A stretch of 64,000 nucleotides of DNA from Collinsella sp. BA40 (GCF_008014645.1 NZ_VOWY01000011.1:83349-147348), one strand, 5' to 3'; numbered from the stretch's first letter, positions 37,229 to 46,438 are shown. A program made the numbers and translations. The notes: generated by a model not told the origin, from the sequence alone.

Positions 37229-39319
37229 ATGGCTGATCTTACCGAGCGCTTTGGAACCATGGTCTTCTCGGAAGACGAGATGAAGCGCTGGCTGCCCAAG
37301 GATGTGTACAAGAAGCTCGCCAGGACCATCGAGGAGGGGGAGCCGCTCGACCTCGACGTGGCGAACGCCGTGGCGCACGCCATGAAGGAATGGGCGCTCC
37401 TGCACGGTGCAACGCATTACGCGCACTGGTTCCAGCCGCTCTCGGGTATCACCAGCGAGAAGCATGACAGCTTCCTCGAGCCCAACCACGACGGCACGGC
37501 CATCACCAAGTTCTCGGGCAAGGCGCTCATCAAGGGCGAGTCCGATGCGTCGAGCTTCCCCAACGGCGGCCTGCGCGCGACCTTCGAGGCGCGCGGCTAC
37601 ACGGTGTGGGACGCTACCAGCCCTGCATTCATCAAGGACGACGTTCTGTGCATCCCCACGGCGTTTTGCTCCTATACCGGCGAGGCGCTCGACAAGAAGA
37701 CCCCGCTGCTGCGTTCGATGACCGCGCTCGACATCCAGGCCAAGCGCGTGCTGGCGCTCTTCGGCAAGCATCCCAAGAAGGTCGTCCCCAACGTCGGCGA
37801 CGAGCAGGAGTACTTCCTTATCAAGAAGGAGGCGTACCGCCGCCGCCGCGACCTGGTCATCACCGGCCGCACGCTGTTCGGCGCCGCGCCCGCCAAGGGC
37901 CAGGAGCTCGAGGAGCATTATTTCGGCGCGATTCGCCCCACGGTTTCGGCCTATATGAAGGATCTTGACAACGAGCTGTGGGCGCTGGGCATTCCGTCCA
38001 AGACCAAGCACAACGAGGTCGCTCCCTGCCAGCACGAGCTCGCGCCCGTGTACTCCGAGCTTAACGAGGCCGTGGACAACAACCTTCTCATCATGGAGAA
38101 GATGAAGCTCATCGCCAGCCGCCACGACCTGGTGTGCCTGTTGCACGAGAAGCCGTTCGAGGGTATCAACGGCTCGGGCAAGCACAACAACTGGTCGCTC
38201 GGCACGGCCGACGAGAACCTGCTGGAGCCCGGCGACACGCCCGAGGAGAACCTGCAGTTCATCGTCTTCCTCACCGCCGTCATCGAGGCCGTGGACAAGT
38301 ACCAGGACCTGCTGCGCGCCAGCGTCGCAAGCTGCGGCAACGACCATCGCCTGGGCGCGGGCGAGGCGCCGCCGGCCATCATCTCGATCTTCCTGGGCGA
38401 CCAGCTCACCGAGGTCGTGGAGATGATCATGGACGGCGAGGCTTCCGTTCACGCTACCACCGACACGCTCGACCTGGGCGCCGTGGTGCTGCCCAACCTC
38501 GAGCAGGACAACACCGACCGCAACCGCACGAGTCCGTTCGCCTTTACGAATAACAAGTTCGAGTTCCGCGCCGTGGGCTCCGAGGCCAACGTGTCCGACG
38601 CCAACATGGTGCTGGACACCGCCGTGGCGCAGGCGCTGCGCGACTTCGCCGACGCGCTCGAGGGCACGCCGGCAGACGAGTTCCCCGACGCCGCGTTGGC
38701 CTACTGCGCCGAGCACCTGCGCGAGCACCGTCGCATCCTGTTCTCGGGCGACGGCTATTCCGAGGCATGGCACGAGGAGGCGGCTGCCCGCGGCCTGGTG
38801 AACCTGCCTACGACCGCCGAGGCCCTGCCCGCGTTCGTCGCGCCTAAGAACCTCGCGCTCTTCGCCGAGATGGGCGTGCTCACCGAGGCCGAAGCGGCGT
38901 GCCGCTACGAGGTGAAGCTCGAGAAGTACAACAAGCTCATGAACATCGAGGCAACCACGATGGTGCGCGAGGCGCGCCGCACGTACCGACCGGTCATCAC
39001 CGCGTATGCAACGAAGGTGGCAAAGGGTCTCGAGACCATCCGCGCCGCCGGGGCCGAGGCTGCCATGGTCTTCGAGCAGGAGACGCTCAACGAGCTGTGC
39101 GAGGGCATCACGGCTATCAACATGTCCATCGCAAAGCTCGATCAGCTGCACACCAAGGCCGAGGCCGTCCAGGACGGGCAGTCCCAGGCCGAGGTCTACG
39201 CGCACGAGGTCGTGCCCGCCATGGCCGAGCTTCGCGCCGCTGTGGACGCGATGGAAGAGATCGTTGCCGCTGACTACTGGCCGGTGCCCACGTACGACGA
39301 CATCCTCTTCTACGTGTAG
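37229..39319 (+). CDS. glnN: Glutamine synthetase type III
   Basis: The 696-residue enzyme is of GSIII length, well above the 450 residues of type I. GSIII signatures include [19 protein letters not shown] and the ATP/substrate motif [16 protein letters not shown]; the metal-binding [15 protein letters not shown] follows, and [15 protein letters not shown] is also diagnostic. It makes glutamine from glutamate and ammonia. The ATG at 37229 follows AAAGGG at 37215-37220; a longer reading has no such site. The gene stands alone, before tRNA-Glu. No nitrogen-control site is recognised upstream. Confidence 0.95.
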   Translation: MADLTERFGTMVFSEDEMKRWLPKDVYKKLARTIEEGEPLDLDVANAVAHAMKEWALLHGATHYAHWFQPLSGITSEKHDSFLEPNHDGTAITKFSGKALIKGESDASSFPNGGLRATFEARGYTVWDATSPAFIKDDVLCIPTAFCSYTGEALDKKTPLLRSMTALDIQAKRVLALFGKHPKKVVPNVGDEQEYFLIKKEAYRRRRDLVITGRTLFGAAPAKGQELEEHYFGAIRPTVSAYMKDLDNELWALGIPSKTKHNEVAPCQHELAPVYSELNEAVDNNLLIMEKMKLIASRHDLVCLLHEKPFEGINGSGKHNNWSLGTADENLLEPGDTPEENLQFIVFLTAVIEAVDKYQDLLRASVASCGNDHRLGAGEAPPAIISIFLGDQLTEVVEMIMDGEASVHATTDTLDLGAVVLPNLEQDNTDRNRTSPFAFTNNKFEFRAVGSEANVSDANMVLDTAVAQALRDFADALEGTPADEFPDAALAYCAEHLREHRRILFSGDGYSEAWHEEAAARGLVNLPTTAEALPAFVAPKNLALFAEMGVLTEAEAACRYEVKLEKYNKLMNIEATTMVREARRTYRPVITAYATKVAKGLETIRAAGAEAAMVFEQETLNELCEGITAINMSIAKLDQLHTKAEAVQDGQSQAEVYAHEVVPAMAELRAAVDAMEEIVAADYWPVPTYDDILFYV

Positions 39320-39382
39320 GAGGCTTCTCCGCGTTGCTTGGGGCGTAATTCCAATTTGACGCAACCGCGACCGAAGATTTCT

Positions 39383-39390
39383 GCTATACT
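39383..39390 (+). promoter_or_regulatory. Extended -10 promoter of tRNA-Glu
   Basis: TGCTATACT ends at 39390, 10 bases before the tRNA. A TTGACG at 39356-39361 is too far upstream for a normal spacer, so the TGC extension probably compensates. Confidence 0.6.
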
Positions 39391-39400
39391 GTCACGCGCT

Positions 39401-39477
39401 GTCCCCATCGTCTAGCGGCCTAGGACGCCACCCTTTCAAGGTGGATATCACGGGTTCGAATCCCGTTGGGGGCACCA
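39401..39477 (+). tRNA. tRNA-Glu (anticodon TTC)
   Basis: A full cloverleaf: acceptor GTCCCCA with TGGGGGC, anticodon loop CTTTCAA with TTC at its centre, T-arm ACGGGTTCGAATCCCGT, and encoded CCA. Confidence 0.97.
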
Positions 39478-39487
39478 TCGAATTATC

Positions 39488-39518
39488 AAGCCCGGTTCCC
39501 TGGTGAGCCGGGCTTTTT
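39488..39518 (+). terminator. Terminator of tRNA-Glu
   Basis: AAGCCCGG (39488-39495) pairs with CCGGGCTT (39508-39515), followed by TTTT. Confidence 0.85.
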
Positions 39519-39544
39519 GCTGTCGAGCCTCACGGAGGGCGAGT

Positions 39545-40078
39545 ATGCAGGCACGAACTATTACGACCGCGGGTATATCCGTCGCGCTGCTAGCGGTGTC
39601 GGCATGGTTCACCGTGCCGCTGGGCCCCGTTCCGTTCACGCTGCAGACCATGGTGCTGGCGATGCTTCCCGCTGCGCTCGATCGCAAGACGGCGTGCGCT
39701 GCGGTGGCGGTCTACCTGCTGGTGGGAGGCATCGGCGTGCCCGTGTTCTCGGGTTTCGGCGCCGGAGCGGGCGTGCTCGCCGGTCCTACGGGCGGTTACC
39801 TGTGGGGTTTCCTGCTGGGCATGCTGGCGGCCACGACCATCGTGCGTGCGCTGTCCGGCCGCTTGTCCCGCTTCGCTGCTTCGCTTGCGGGCGATATCGC
39901 CATGCTTCTGATCGCCTATGCGTGCGGCACGCTGCAGTTCATGATGGTGGCGTCGCTCGATGCCGCCTCGGCGCTGATGCTCGCCGTCGTTCCGTTCGTA
40001 GTGCCCGACCTTGTAAAGCTCGTGGTGGGCGCTCGCGTCGGCTGTGCGGTTGCACGGGCGCGTGCTACCCGGCCGTAA
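39545..40078 (+). CDS. bioY: BioY, substrate-binding component of a biotin ECF transporter
   Basis: The 177-residue membrane protein has about six hydrophobic helices and the BioY motifs TVPLGPVPFTLQTMVL and VFSGFGAGAGVLAGPTGGYL. It binds biotin and works with an ECF energising module (ATPases and EcfT) that is not in this window, or alone at low affinity. The ATG at 39545 follows ACGGAGGG. A bidirectional terminator follows. No biotin operator is recognised upstream. Confidence 0.93.
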   Translation: MQARTITTAGISVALLAVSAWFTVPLGPVPFTLQTMVLAMLPAALDRKTACAAVAVYLLVGGIGVPVFSGFGAGAGVLAGPTGGYLWGFLLGMLAATTIVRALSGRLSRFAASLAGDIAMLLIAYACGTLQFMMVASLDAASALMLAVVPFVVPDLVKLVVGARVGCAVARARATRP

Positions 40079-40178
40079 GCGCGCCTGCAGCATCGATGCG
40101 CAATCGTACGCGCTCGCCGAGCCTGATGCCTGCAAAACGAGGGTTTTGTACGATCTTTTGCGGAGCTTCGCAATAATC

Positions 40179-40216
40179 AAGAAAGCCGCAGGTGTTGCAC
40201 CTGCGGCTTTCTTTTT
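40179..40216. terminator. Bidirectional terminator between bioY and the IorA-like gene
   Basis: AAGAAAGCCGCAGGTG (40179-40194) and CACCTGCGGCTTTCTT (40198-40213) form a perfect 16-base stem with a 3-base loop, with T-runs on both strands. Confidence 0.92.
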
Positions 40217-40300
40217 GAAAAAGCTGGGTATTTGCAGCCGCTGCGCCGGAGCCGTACAAAACGGCCACGGAACAGTCGGCTCGCATCCAATTCGAACACG

Positions 40301-41083
40301 CTACCCGCGTGCAGCATCGTAGCGCTCGGCTGAGCGCTGCTGGGCCGTGTGGCGCGTGCGCGGGGAGTAGATCACGTGCGTGCGGCAGTACGCGCAGCAC
40401 AGGTCGCAGCCCGAGCAGGCATCGGCGTCCACGCGGTAGGCGGGGGGAGCGAAGACGAGCGCGGGACATCCCGTGATCTGCTTGCACCGGTGGCAGCCCA
40501 CGCAGGCGTAGCGGTCGATGTCTACCGGTGCGGGCGCATCGCGACCGATCAGCTGCGCGCACGGCGAGGCGAAGATCACGGCGCGCACGCCCGGCGCGTC
40601 CAGCGCCTCGCTCATCGTGTTCGCGGCGGCAACGGTGTCCAGCGGGTCGACTACGGCAACGCTCGTCGCGCCCAGTGCCGTAGCGCGCCCTGCAAGCCGT
40701 TCCAGCGACTCGTGAGTAAGGAATGAGCTGCTCGAGGCCATGACGGCTAGAACGGTTACCGTGCCTTCAGCGGCCAGGTTCCCCAGCGGGCCGTCGTCTG
40801 CGGCCTCGGCGAGCTGCGTATCGCGGACGAAGTGCACGCAGGCTTCGACCGCGGGCTCCTCTGCGGTGCCGCCGGCGGGGACGGCCGCGCGATAGCGCTC
40901 GAGGAGCGCGTCCTCGCCGCCCGGGCAGGTGGTGGCGGCGGGATGCATCGGCCCCGCCGCCGTGCAGCCCGCGTCTCCGCAGATCACGCGCCCTGCACCG
41001 CGCCCCAGGGCTTCTTTGCAGGCGATATATGCTGCTCGATGCGGGCAGCCGGCGCAGGCGACGCCCCGTTCCACCTTACGCAT
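40301..41083 (-). CDS. IorA-like C-terminal protein with 8-Cys ferredoxin domain
   Basis: The 260-residue protein resembles only the C-terminal half of indolepyruvate ferredoxin oxidoreductase alpha (IorA). It has ACAGCPHRAAYIACKEA and VICGDAGCTAAGP, counterparts of the CPGCPHR and GDIGC elements, then a Rossmann-like segment (VAVVDPLDTVAAANTM, VIFASPCAQLI), and finally two [4Fe-4S] motifs, CVGCHRCKQITGCP and CSGCDLCCAYC. The N-terminal substrate half (about 350 residues) and most of the thiamine-diphosphate binding domain are absent, so catalysis as IorA is doubtful; an electron-transfer role is more likely. Its start overlaps the slyD stop by 8 bases. Confidence 0.75.
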   Translation of the reverse strand: MRKVERGVACAGCPHRAAYIACKEALGRGAGRVICGDAGCTAAGPMHPAATTCPGGEDALLERYRAAVPAGGTAEEPAVEACVHFVRDTQLAEAADDGPLGNLAAEGTVTVLAVMASSSSFLTHESLERLAGRATALGATSVAVVDPLDTVAAANTMSEALDAPGVRAVIFASPCAQLIGRDAPAPVDIDRYACVGCHRCKQITGCPALVFAPPAYRVDADACSGCDLCCAYCRTHVIYSPRTRHTAQQRSAERYDAARG

Positions 41084-41543
41084 GGGCGCCTCCGTCCACG
41101 GGCTCCGTGTAGTCCTCGCGCGACAGCAGCTCGAGCTCGAAGTTGAGTCCGCAGCCGGCCATGGGATGGTTGAAGTCGAAGATCGTCATGCCGTCGTCCT
41201 CGACTTTGACCACGCGCGCGAGCTGCTGGTAGCCCTCGTCGTTCATGAGGTAGATCATCTCGCCTACAACGAGGTCGTCGTAGTTGGGAATCTCGACGGT
41301 GGGCATGGTGTAGAGCAGCTCCATGCGGCGCTCGCCGTAGGCCTCGCAGGGCTCCAGATGCACGCGCTTCTTCTCGCCGGGCTCCATCGAGAGGACGGCC
41401 GCCTCGAATCCAGGCACGACCTCGTGGTTGCCCTCGACGTAGGTGAGCGGCGTGCGGCCCTGCGTGGTGTCGAACACCTCGCCATCGTCGAAGCTGCCGG
41501 TGTAGTGAACGGTGACGGTGTGCTTGAGCGAGAAATCAGACAA
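41076..41543 (-). CDS. slyD: SlyD-type FKBP peptidyl-prolyl isomerase
   Basis: The 155-residue protein has the FKBP fold split by an insert-in-flap chaperone domain: VTVHYTGSFDDGEVFDTTQ and PLTYVEGNHEVVPGFEAAVL form the isomerase part, and VHLEPCEAYGERR starts the insert. It lacks the His-rich metal-binding tail of E. coli SlyD. The start is TTG at 41543, since AGAAGGGA lies 8 bases before it and no ATG or GTG is suitably placed. SlyD is a cytoplasmic proline isomerase and folding helper. The gene lies 126 bases after the TPR-like gene and overlaps the IorA-like gene. Confidence 0.9.
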   Translation of the reverse strand: MSDFSLKHTVTVHYTGSFDDGEVFDTTQGRTPLTYVEGNHEVVPGFEAAVLSMEPGEKKRVHLEPCEAYGERRMELLYTMPTVEIPNYDDLVVGEMIYLMNDEGYQQLARVVKVEDDGMTIFDFNHPMAGCGLNFELELLSREDYTEPVDGGAHA

Positions 41544-41623
41544 GGCGCGATCCCTTCTTGCGCGTGGAGCCGCCAAAGGCGACGTGAGTCTTGCAGATAT
41601 TGCAGGTTGCAGGGGCGTTTGAC

Positions 41624-41655
41624 GAGCCGGTTGCAAGGATGTGCGCAACCGGCTC
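41624..41655 (-). repeat. Perfect 11-bp stem-loop between the TPR-like gene and slyD
   Basis: GAGCCGGTTGC (41624-41634) and GCAACCGGCTC (41645-41655) are exact complements with a 10-base loop, 14 bases after the stop codon of the TPR-like gene. There is no T-run on the minus strand, so it may stabilise or process the transcript rather than end it. Confidence 0.6.
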
Positions 41656-41669
41656 GAGAGGAGCCGCTG

Positions 41670-42686
41670 CTAGAAGCCGCGGCGGCGGGCGAAGTCTTCC
41701 GAGGCGGCCTCGACGCCCTCGACGGTGGCGGCCCAATTGGCGAAATCGGGCGTGTCGGCGATGATGCCGTCGGCTTCCCAGACCGCCTGATGCGAGCGCC
41801 GCCAGGCTTCGGAGACCTCGGGCCGTACCGGGAGGTAGGGTGTGAGGTACGTGGGGTTGAGCAGGAAGAACGCCCCGCCCTCGCAACGGCCTGCGAAGTC
41901 GCGCAGCGCCCGACGGGCGTTCTTGCGGCGGCCGAGCTTGTAGAACAGCAGCGTGCGTCCGAGCAGGTACCAGGGCGATTCTTCCGCTGCCTCGCCGATT
42001 GCGCGGGAACAGGCGAAGAACGCGTCTTCGTCTTCGAGGCGCGCGAGCGCCAAGAACAGCGTGCCCTCGGCGTGGTTCGCGTAGCCGCGGGCACGAAGGA
42101 CCTGCTGGGCGTATGTCCCCGCCGCACGGTAGCGTGCGCTGGTAAGGCTGCCCTGCGAGAGCGCCTCGACGCAGTGGAGCCATCCGATGACCTGAGGGTC
42201 TTCAAGCGTCCGCGCCGCGGCCTCGTCCTCGTTCGCGCCGCGCCACAGGCCCGGTGCCTCGGGGTCGAAATCATCGTGCGCGCAGCGGATCTGCTCGCGT
42301 GCCTCGCGCTCGAGTGCCAGCAGGTCGCGCAGGCAGTCATCGAGCGGAACGTCGGCCAGCAGCAGGTCGAGTAGGCGCGCGTCGATGCACGACCGGTCGG
42401 TTTCGATGATCTTGAAGAGCGCGAGGCGTGTTTCGTCGAACAACCGCGAGCGCTGCCGCTCGAACTCGCCGTCGGGAAGCTCCTCCATGCGCGCGAGCTC
42501 GGCGATCATACGGGCGTGCACGCGCGCGTACGAGACGAGCGCTTGCGCATGCGGTTCGTGCGCATAGGCCTCGGGGTTGCGTTCGATCTCGGAGCGCACG
42601 AGCTCGCGCGCGGCGTCGGTAAGATCGGGGTGCGCGGCAGCGTACGACGCCTCGAGGTATCGGCATACGTAGATGGCGGGATCCAT
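41670..42686 (-). CDS. Hypothetical TPR-like protein (second of a coupled pair)
   Basis: The 338-residue protein is soluble and almost entirely helical by composition. Weak TPR-like repeats occur in the second half (SARYRAAGTYAQQVLRARGY, AEGTLFLALARLEDEDAFF, SPWYLLGRTLLFYKLGRRKN). I do not recognise a named family. Its ATG overlaps the stop of the upstream TPR-like gene by one base, so the two are made together and probably act together. It ends at a strong stem-loop before slyD. Confidence 0.75.
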   Translation of the reverse strand: MDPAIYVCRYLEASYAAAHPDLTDAARELVRSEIERNPEAYAHEPHAQALVSYARVHARMIAELARMEELPDGEFERQRSRLFDETRLALFKIIETDRSCIDARLLDLLLADVPLDDCLRDLLALEREAREQIRCAHDDFDPEAPGLWRGANEDEAAARTLEDPQVIGWLHCVEALSQGSLTSARYRAAGTYAQQVLRARGYANHAEGTLFLALARLEDEDAFFACSRAIGEAAEESPWYLLGRTLLFYKLGRRKNARRALRDFAGRCEGGAFFLLNPTYLTPYLPVRPEVSEAWRRSHQAVWEADGIIADTPDFANWAATVEGVEAASEDFARRRGF

Positions 42687-43768
42687 CAGTTCCTCCCCTC
42701 GGGCGAGCCGCCGCGTCCGCTGGGCGAGGGCTCGGCGTGGGATCCCAGCGCGTCGCGGACGAGGTCGTGGTTGGCGATCCAGCTCGAGAAGCAGGCGTTG
42801 TCGGGAGATCCGATGCCTTCCTGCAGCAGGGGCGTGGCCTCGCTGAGCGCGAGCACCAGCTCGTCCTCGCTCCCCGGGGCCACGTGGACGCGGGCGAACA
42901 CGCCTTCGGGGAATTCGGGTTGGAAGTAGAGCGCTTGCACGGCATGGGGGAAGCCGTGCACGATGGCGGCGAGCGTCTCGGTGGCGCCGTCGAAGTCGTA
43001 GGCGCGATATGCAGCGCTCATCTCGGCGAGCAACGTCCAGGGGTCGGCGGCGCGCTTGGCGGGGCGTCCGGCGCGGCGCGGCTGGAGGGGCGTCGAGGCA
43101 TAGGCGAGGGTGTGGCGGCTGCGGTAGGCGGCGAGCTCCTCATGCGTGGCCTCGAGCTTGGCGAGGGCGAGCAGGCCGGTGTGGCGGATGTCGCCGGGGT
43201 CATGCGGGGCGATCGCGAGGCATTGCTCGGCCACGGTGAACGCCATGCGGTACTGGCCGGAGATGAGTGCCTGGGCCGCCAGCGCGGACAGCCAGCGCAG
43301 GTAGGGGCGCGTGCCCAGGTCGCTGGCGAATTCGCGGGTGTATGGATCGTCGGCCGAGCCGGCCAGGGCCGACAGGTCGTCGAGCGCCTCCTTGCGATGG
43401 TCGAGCAGGAAGCTCACGTACGCGTCGTTGCTGGGCGATTCCAGCGCGGCGAGCATGCGCACCGCATCCCAGTTCTTCGGGTCGAGCTCGACGGCTTCGC
43501 GCAAGAACCCTTCTGCGAGGTCCTCCTGGCGTACGACGTCCTCCTCGGATGTGAGGAACGGGATCTGATAGTCGATGACCTCGGCTGCGCGCGCCGTGAG
43601 GTGGAAGGAACGGTCGCGGTCGGTGTGGATGAGCTGCGACGGGTCCGTCTGGTACGCGCCCATGCCCTGCTCGATGAACGCGGCGTCCTCCAGGGGAAAC
43701 ACGTTCTTGCGGCGCATGTCTTCCAAGATGAGGCGCAGGCAGTCCTCTTGTATGGGGTCGAACGCCAC
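42686..43768 (-). CDS. Hypothetical TPR-like protein (first of a coupled pair)
   Basis: The 360-residue protein begins VAFDPIQEDCLRLILEDM from a GTG preceded by GGAAAGGAGG; longer readings lack a site. TPR-like helical pairs include EAVELDPKNWDAVRMLAALE, YRMAFTVAEQCLAIAPHDP and ATETLAAIVHGFPHAVQAL. It is probably a protein-binding scaffold in the cytoplasm; no catalytic motif is seen. It opens a four-gene minus-strand run with the second TPR-like gene, slyD and the IorA-like gene. Function unknown. Confidence 0.78.
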   Translation of the reverse strand: MAFDPIQEDCLRLILEDMRRKNVFPLEDAAFIEQGMGAYQTDPSQLIHTDRDRSFHLTARAAEVIDYQIPFLTSEEDVVRQEDLAEGFLREAVELDPKNWDAVRMLAALESPSNDAYVSFLLDHRKEALDDLSALAGSADDPYTREFASDLGTRPYLRWLSALAAQALISGQYRMAFTVAEQCLAIAPHDPGDIRHTGLLALAKLEATHEELAAYRSRHTLAYASTPLQPRRAGRPAKRAADPWTLLAEMSAAYRAYDFDGATETLAAIVHGFPHAVQALYFQPEFPEGVFARVHVAPGSEDELVLALSEATPLLQEGIGSPDNACFSSWIANHDLVRDALGSHAEPSPSGRGGSPEGRN

Positions 43769-44030
43769 GGCGCCTCCTTTCCCTAGGGTTGTTTCGTAAG
43801 GTACTAGTGTACCCGCTCGGCGGCATATGCGGGGTGCCGCCATGTTCGCGGGCACATCCGTGTCACAACTGCGTGGCGCCGAAGCCCGGCATTTCGCGCG
43901 CAGATGACGGGGGGCGGGCTTCGCGCGCCGCAAGCCGCGCGGCGGGCGGGCCGCCCGGCCGGATCGCGTGGCCGCCGAGGGCCGGGTGCGATCGTCGGGC
44001 TTCGGGCTTCGGGGCGGGCGCCCCGTGCGT

Positions 44031-44444
44031 CTACGAGAGCCGCGCCGCGTCCTGCTCGTTTGCCACGATCTCTACGACAACGCCGTGGGGGAGGCAGACG
44101 ATCTGCTCGCCGGGGGCGTCGACGGGGTCGTGCTGGACGCATACCTGGTTGCCGCAGTTTGCGGATTCGACCCGCACCGCGCCGTCATGGATGGATATGC
44201 GGTTTTCGCCCGCGTCGACGTCGGCGCCACGGCCCGTTCCCGGCGTCCCGACGGTGTAGGAGACCGAGGAGCCAAGCGGGTCGCAGCGGTAGAAGCCGTC
44301 TTTCGACTGGCATACCACCAGCGCGCCCGCGGCGTTCGCGCCGTCGTCCGCACGGCCCAGCGCGAACCAGAGCGCGCCCGCCGCGACGCCCAGCGCGATC
44401 AGGGCGATGAGGATGCGGTCACCTGTTTTTATATGAAGAGCCAT
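44031..44444 (-). CDS. Membrane-anchored NusG domain II protein
   Basis: The 137-residue product has one N-terminal transmembrane helix (ILIALIALGVAAGALWFALG) and an extracytoplasmic NusG-II domain, with ENRISIHDGAVRVESANCG and CLPHGVVVEIV, where the family's conserved CxNxxCVxxG-like segment reads ANCGNQVCVQHDPVDAPGE. Such proteins are widespread in Firmicutes and Coriobacteria and uncharacterised; in some genomes they sit beside quinone or FAD:protein transferase genes, but not here. The ATG at 44444 follows GAGG. Confidence 0.8.
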   Translation of the reverse strand: MALHIKTGDRILIALIALGVAAGALWFALGRADDGANAAGALVVCQSKDGFYRCDPLGSSVSYTVGTPGTGRGADVDAGENRISIHDGAVRVESANCGNQVCVQHDPVDAPGEQIVCLPHGVVVEIVANEQDAARLS

Positions 44445-44669
44445 GTCGACGACCTCGGTGGCGAGTGGTGGGGGAATAAGAGGCATGTTCGGGGTGGTCC
44501 GGAACGGTTTTGCCGAATTTATAGCGCCATCATTGTTCCAAAGGACTACACTAAACACAAGCCTGTGCACAGAGGGGTGCATGGTCTCATATGGTCCAAA
44601 CGGAGCCGTTTGGGTGCTCCGTTGCATAGCGGGCCCTGGAGAGAGGGGTCTGCAGAATGGAGGCATTCT

Positions 44670-45884
44670 ATGGGACGTTTTACTAATCCGCGCGATCTGT
44701 ATTTCGGCGAGGGCGCCCGTCACGAGGTCAAGAACCTCAAGGGTTCCCGTGCCATGATCGTCACCGGCGGCGGCTCCATGCGTCGCGGTGGCTTCCTGCA
44801 GGATGTCGAGGCCGATCTTAAGGAGGCCGGTTTCGAGGTCGAGATCTTCGAGGGCGTCGAGTCCGACCCGTCCGTCGAGACGGTCATGAAGGGCGCCAAG
44901 GCCATGGAGGCCTTCCAGCCCGACTGGATCATCGGCATCGGCGGCGGCTCGCCCATCGACGCCGCCAAGGCCATGTGGCTGTTCTACGAGTATCCCGAGG
45001 AGACCTTCGAGCAGGCCGTCGTGCCCTTCTCCTTCCCGGAGCTCCGCACCAAGGCCCACTTCTGCGCGATCGCCTCGACCTCCGGCACCGCAACCGAGGT
45101 CACCGCGTTCTCCGTCATCACCGACTACGAGAAGGGCATCAAGTACCCGCTGGCCGACTTCAACATCACCCCTGACGTCGCCATCGTCGACCCCGAGCTC
45201 ACCTACACCATGCCTGCCAAGCTCTGCGCCCACACCGGTATGGACGCGCTGACCCACGCCATCGAGGCCTACGTCTCCACCGCCGGCTCCATGTACACCG
45301 ACGGCAACGCGCTGCACGCCATCCGCGAGATCGTCGAGTGGCTGCCCAAGTCCTACCAGGGCGACCATGAGGCCCGCGCCCACATGCACGACGCCCAGTG
45401 CATCGCCGGCATCGCCTTCTCGAGCGGCCTGCTCGGCATCGTTCACTCCATGGCGCACAAGACCGGCGCCGCCTTCACCGGCGACCACATCATCCACGGC
45501 TGCGCCAACGCCATGTACCTCGGCAAGGTCATCCAGTTCAACGCCCGCGACGCCCGCGCCAAGAGCCGTTACGCCTTCATCGCCAAGGACGTCCTGCACC
45601 TCGCCGGCGAGACCGAGGACGAGCTCGTCGAGGCTCTGGTCCAGAAGATCCGCGACCTCAACGACGCCCTCGACATCCCGCAGGGCATCAAGAACTACGG
45701 TCAGTACGGCGTGAAGGCCGACGAGTCCATCATCGACTACGACGAGTTCGAGTCCAAGAAGGCCGACGTCGCCGCCAACGCCATCCTGGACGCCTGCACC
45801 GGCTCCAACCCGCGTATCCCGACGCAGGAGGAGATGGAGCAGCTGCTCGAGTGCGTCTATACCGATACCCCGGTGACGTTCTAA
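44670..45884 (+). CDS. Iron-containing (group III) alcohol dehydrogenase
   Basis: The 404-residue enzyme has the NAD(P)-binding GIGGGSPIDAAKAMW and STSGTATEVTAF segments and the metal ligands of the family, including the histidines in HSMAHKTG and the segment GDHIIHGCANA. Members reduce aldehydes such as acetaldehyde, butyraldehyde or 3-hydroxypropanal. The substrate cannot be assigned; it resembles butanol/1,3-propanediol dehydrogenases. A GGAGG sits seven bases before the ATG. Codon use is strongly biased to C-ending codons, like the ribosomal genes here, suggesting high expression, as expected for a fermentation enzyme. A terminator follows. Confidence 0.93.
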   Translation: MGRFTNPRDLYFGEGARHEVKNLKGSRAMIVTGGGSMRRGGFLQDVEADLKEAGFEVEIFEGVESDPSVETVMKGAKAMEAFQPDWIIGIGGGSPIDAAKAMWLFYEYPEETFEQAVVPFSFPELRTKAHFCAIASTSGTATEVTAFSVITDYEKGIKYPLADFNITPDVAIVDPELTYTMPAKLCAHTGMDALTHAIEAYVSTAGSMYTDGNALHAIREIVEWLPKSYQGDHEARAHMHDAQCIAGIAFSSGLLGIVHSMAHKTGAAFTGDHIIHGCANAMYLGKVIQFNARDARAKSRYAFIAKDVLHLAGETEDELVEALVQKIRDLNDALDIPQGIKNYGQYGVKADESIIDYDEFESKKADVAANAILDACTGSNPRIPTQEEMEQLLECVYTDTPVTF

Positions 45885-45922
45885 GATTCGAATTGCATGC
45901 GCGCGATCACTTCGCGCGCCGC

Positions 45923-45957
45923 ACGGCCCGGCAGCCCCAGCGGTTGCCGGGCCGTTT
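45923..45957 (+). terminator. Terminator of the alcohol dehydrogenase gene
   Basis: ACGGCCCGGCA (45923-45933) and TGCCGGGCCGT (45945-45955) are exact complements, followed by TTTT. Confidence 0.92.
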
Positions 45958-46030
45958 TGCGCTTCAGGGCGCGGGTGGCTGCACTTTTATCATCGAAGTC
46001 CCGCTCTAGAGGAGGGGGCTTCGTGGCTGT

Positions 46031-46250
46031 CACCCCCGAAGTGGGTGGAATATTGCTGGCACTCAATATACACTCCAATACAGTAAAGTGCTCAACTGGG
46101 GAAATATTGCCGATTCCAGGCAAATCAGGAGGTCTCTGAACGTGGTTGGGAAAAATCCACTCACTTCGGGGGTGAGGGGATGGGCTCGAGTGCGGCCTGT
46201 TCGCCGAGGCCCTCGGAAAAACCGCTCACTTCGGGGACGAGGGGATGGGA
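46031..46250. repeat. Cluster of three TTCGGGG hairpin repeats, one inverted and two direct
   Basis: Direct copies at 46150-46184 and 46215-46250 share CTCACTTCGGGG and GAGGGGATGGG; the copy at 46031-46056 is inverted (complement CCACTTCGGGGGTG). Each copy can fold a small hairpin such as CTCAC/GTGAG. The 550 bases between the dehydrogenase and tRNA-Val otherwise hold only terminators and a GC-rich stretch (46250-46398) in which I see no gene. Confidence 0.65.
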
Positions 46251-46398
46251 CAACCCTCGGGAGGTGGGATTCCGCGTGCGTCCCGCGCCGCCCGCGCCCT
46301 CGCTTCGGGCTTCGCGGCCCTCGCGCTGCGCCGGCGAACGCCCGCGCGTTCACTCGGCTCCGCGCCCCCGTGGGTTCGAATCCCGTGCGCCGCGCCCG

Positions 46399-46428
46399 AA
46401 AAAGAAACGGCCCCGTTGCCGGGGCCGT
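46399..46428 (-). terminator. Terminator of tRNA-Val
   Basis: On the minus strand ACGGCCCC and GGGGCCGT pair (plus 46407-46414 and 46421-46428), followed by TTTCTTTTT. Confidence 0.9.
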
Positions 46429-46438
46429 CGCAGATCAA

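Noticed and set aside
46365..46395. TTCGAATCCC stretch like a tRNA T-arm on the plus strand
   Set aside because: No matching acceptor 5' strand, D-arm or anticodon arm can be found upstream; only an isolated T-arm-like sequence in GC-rich DNA.
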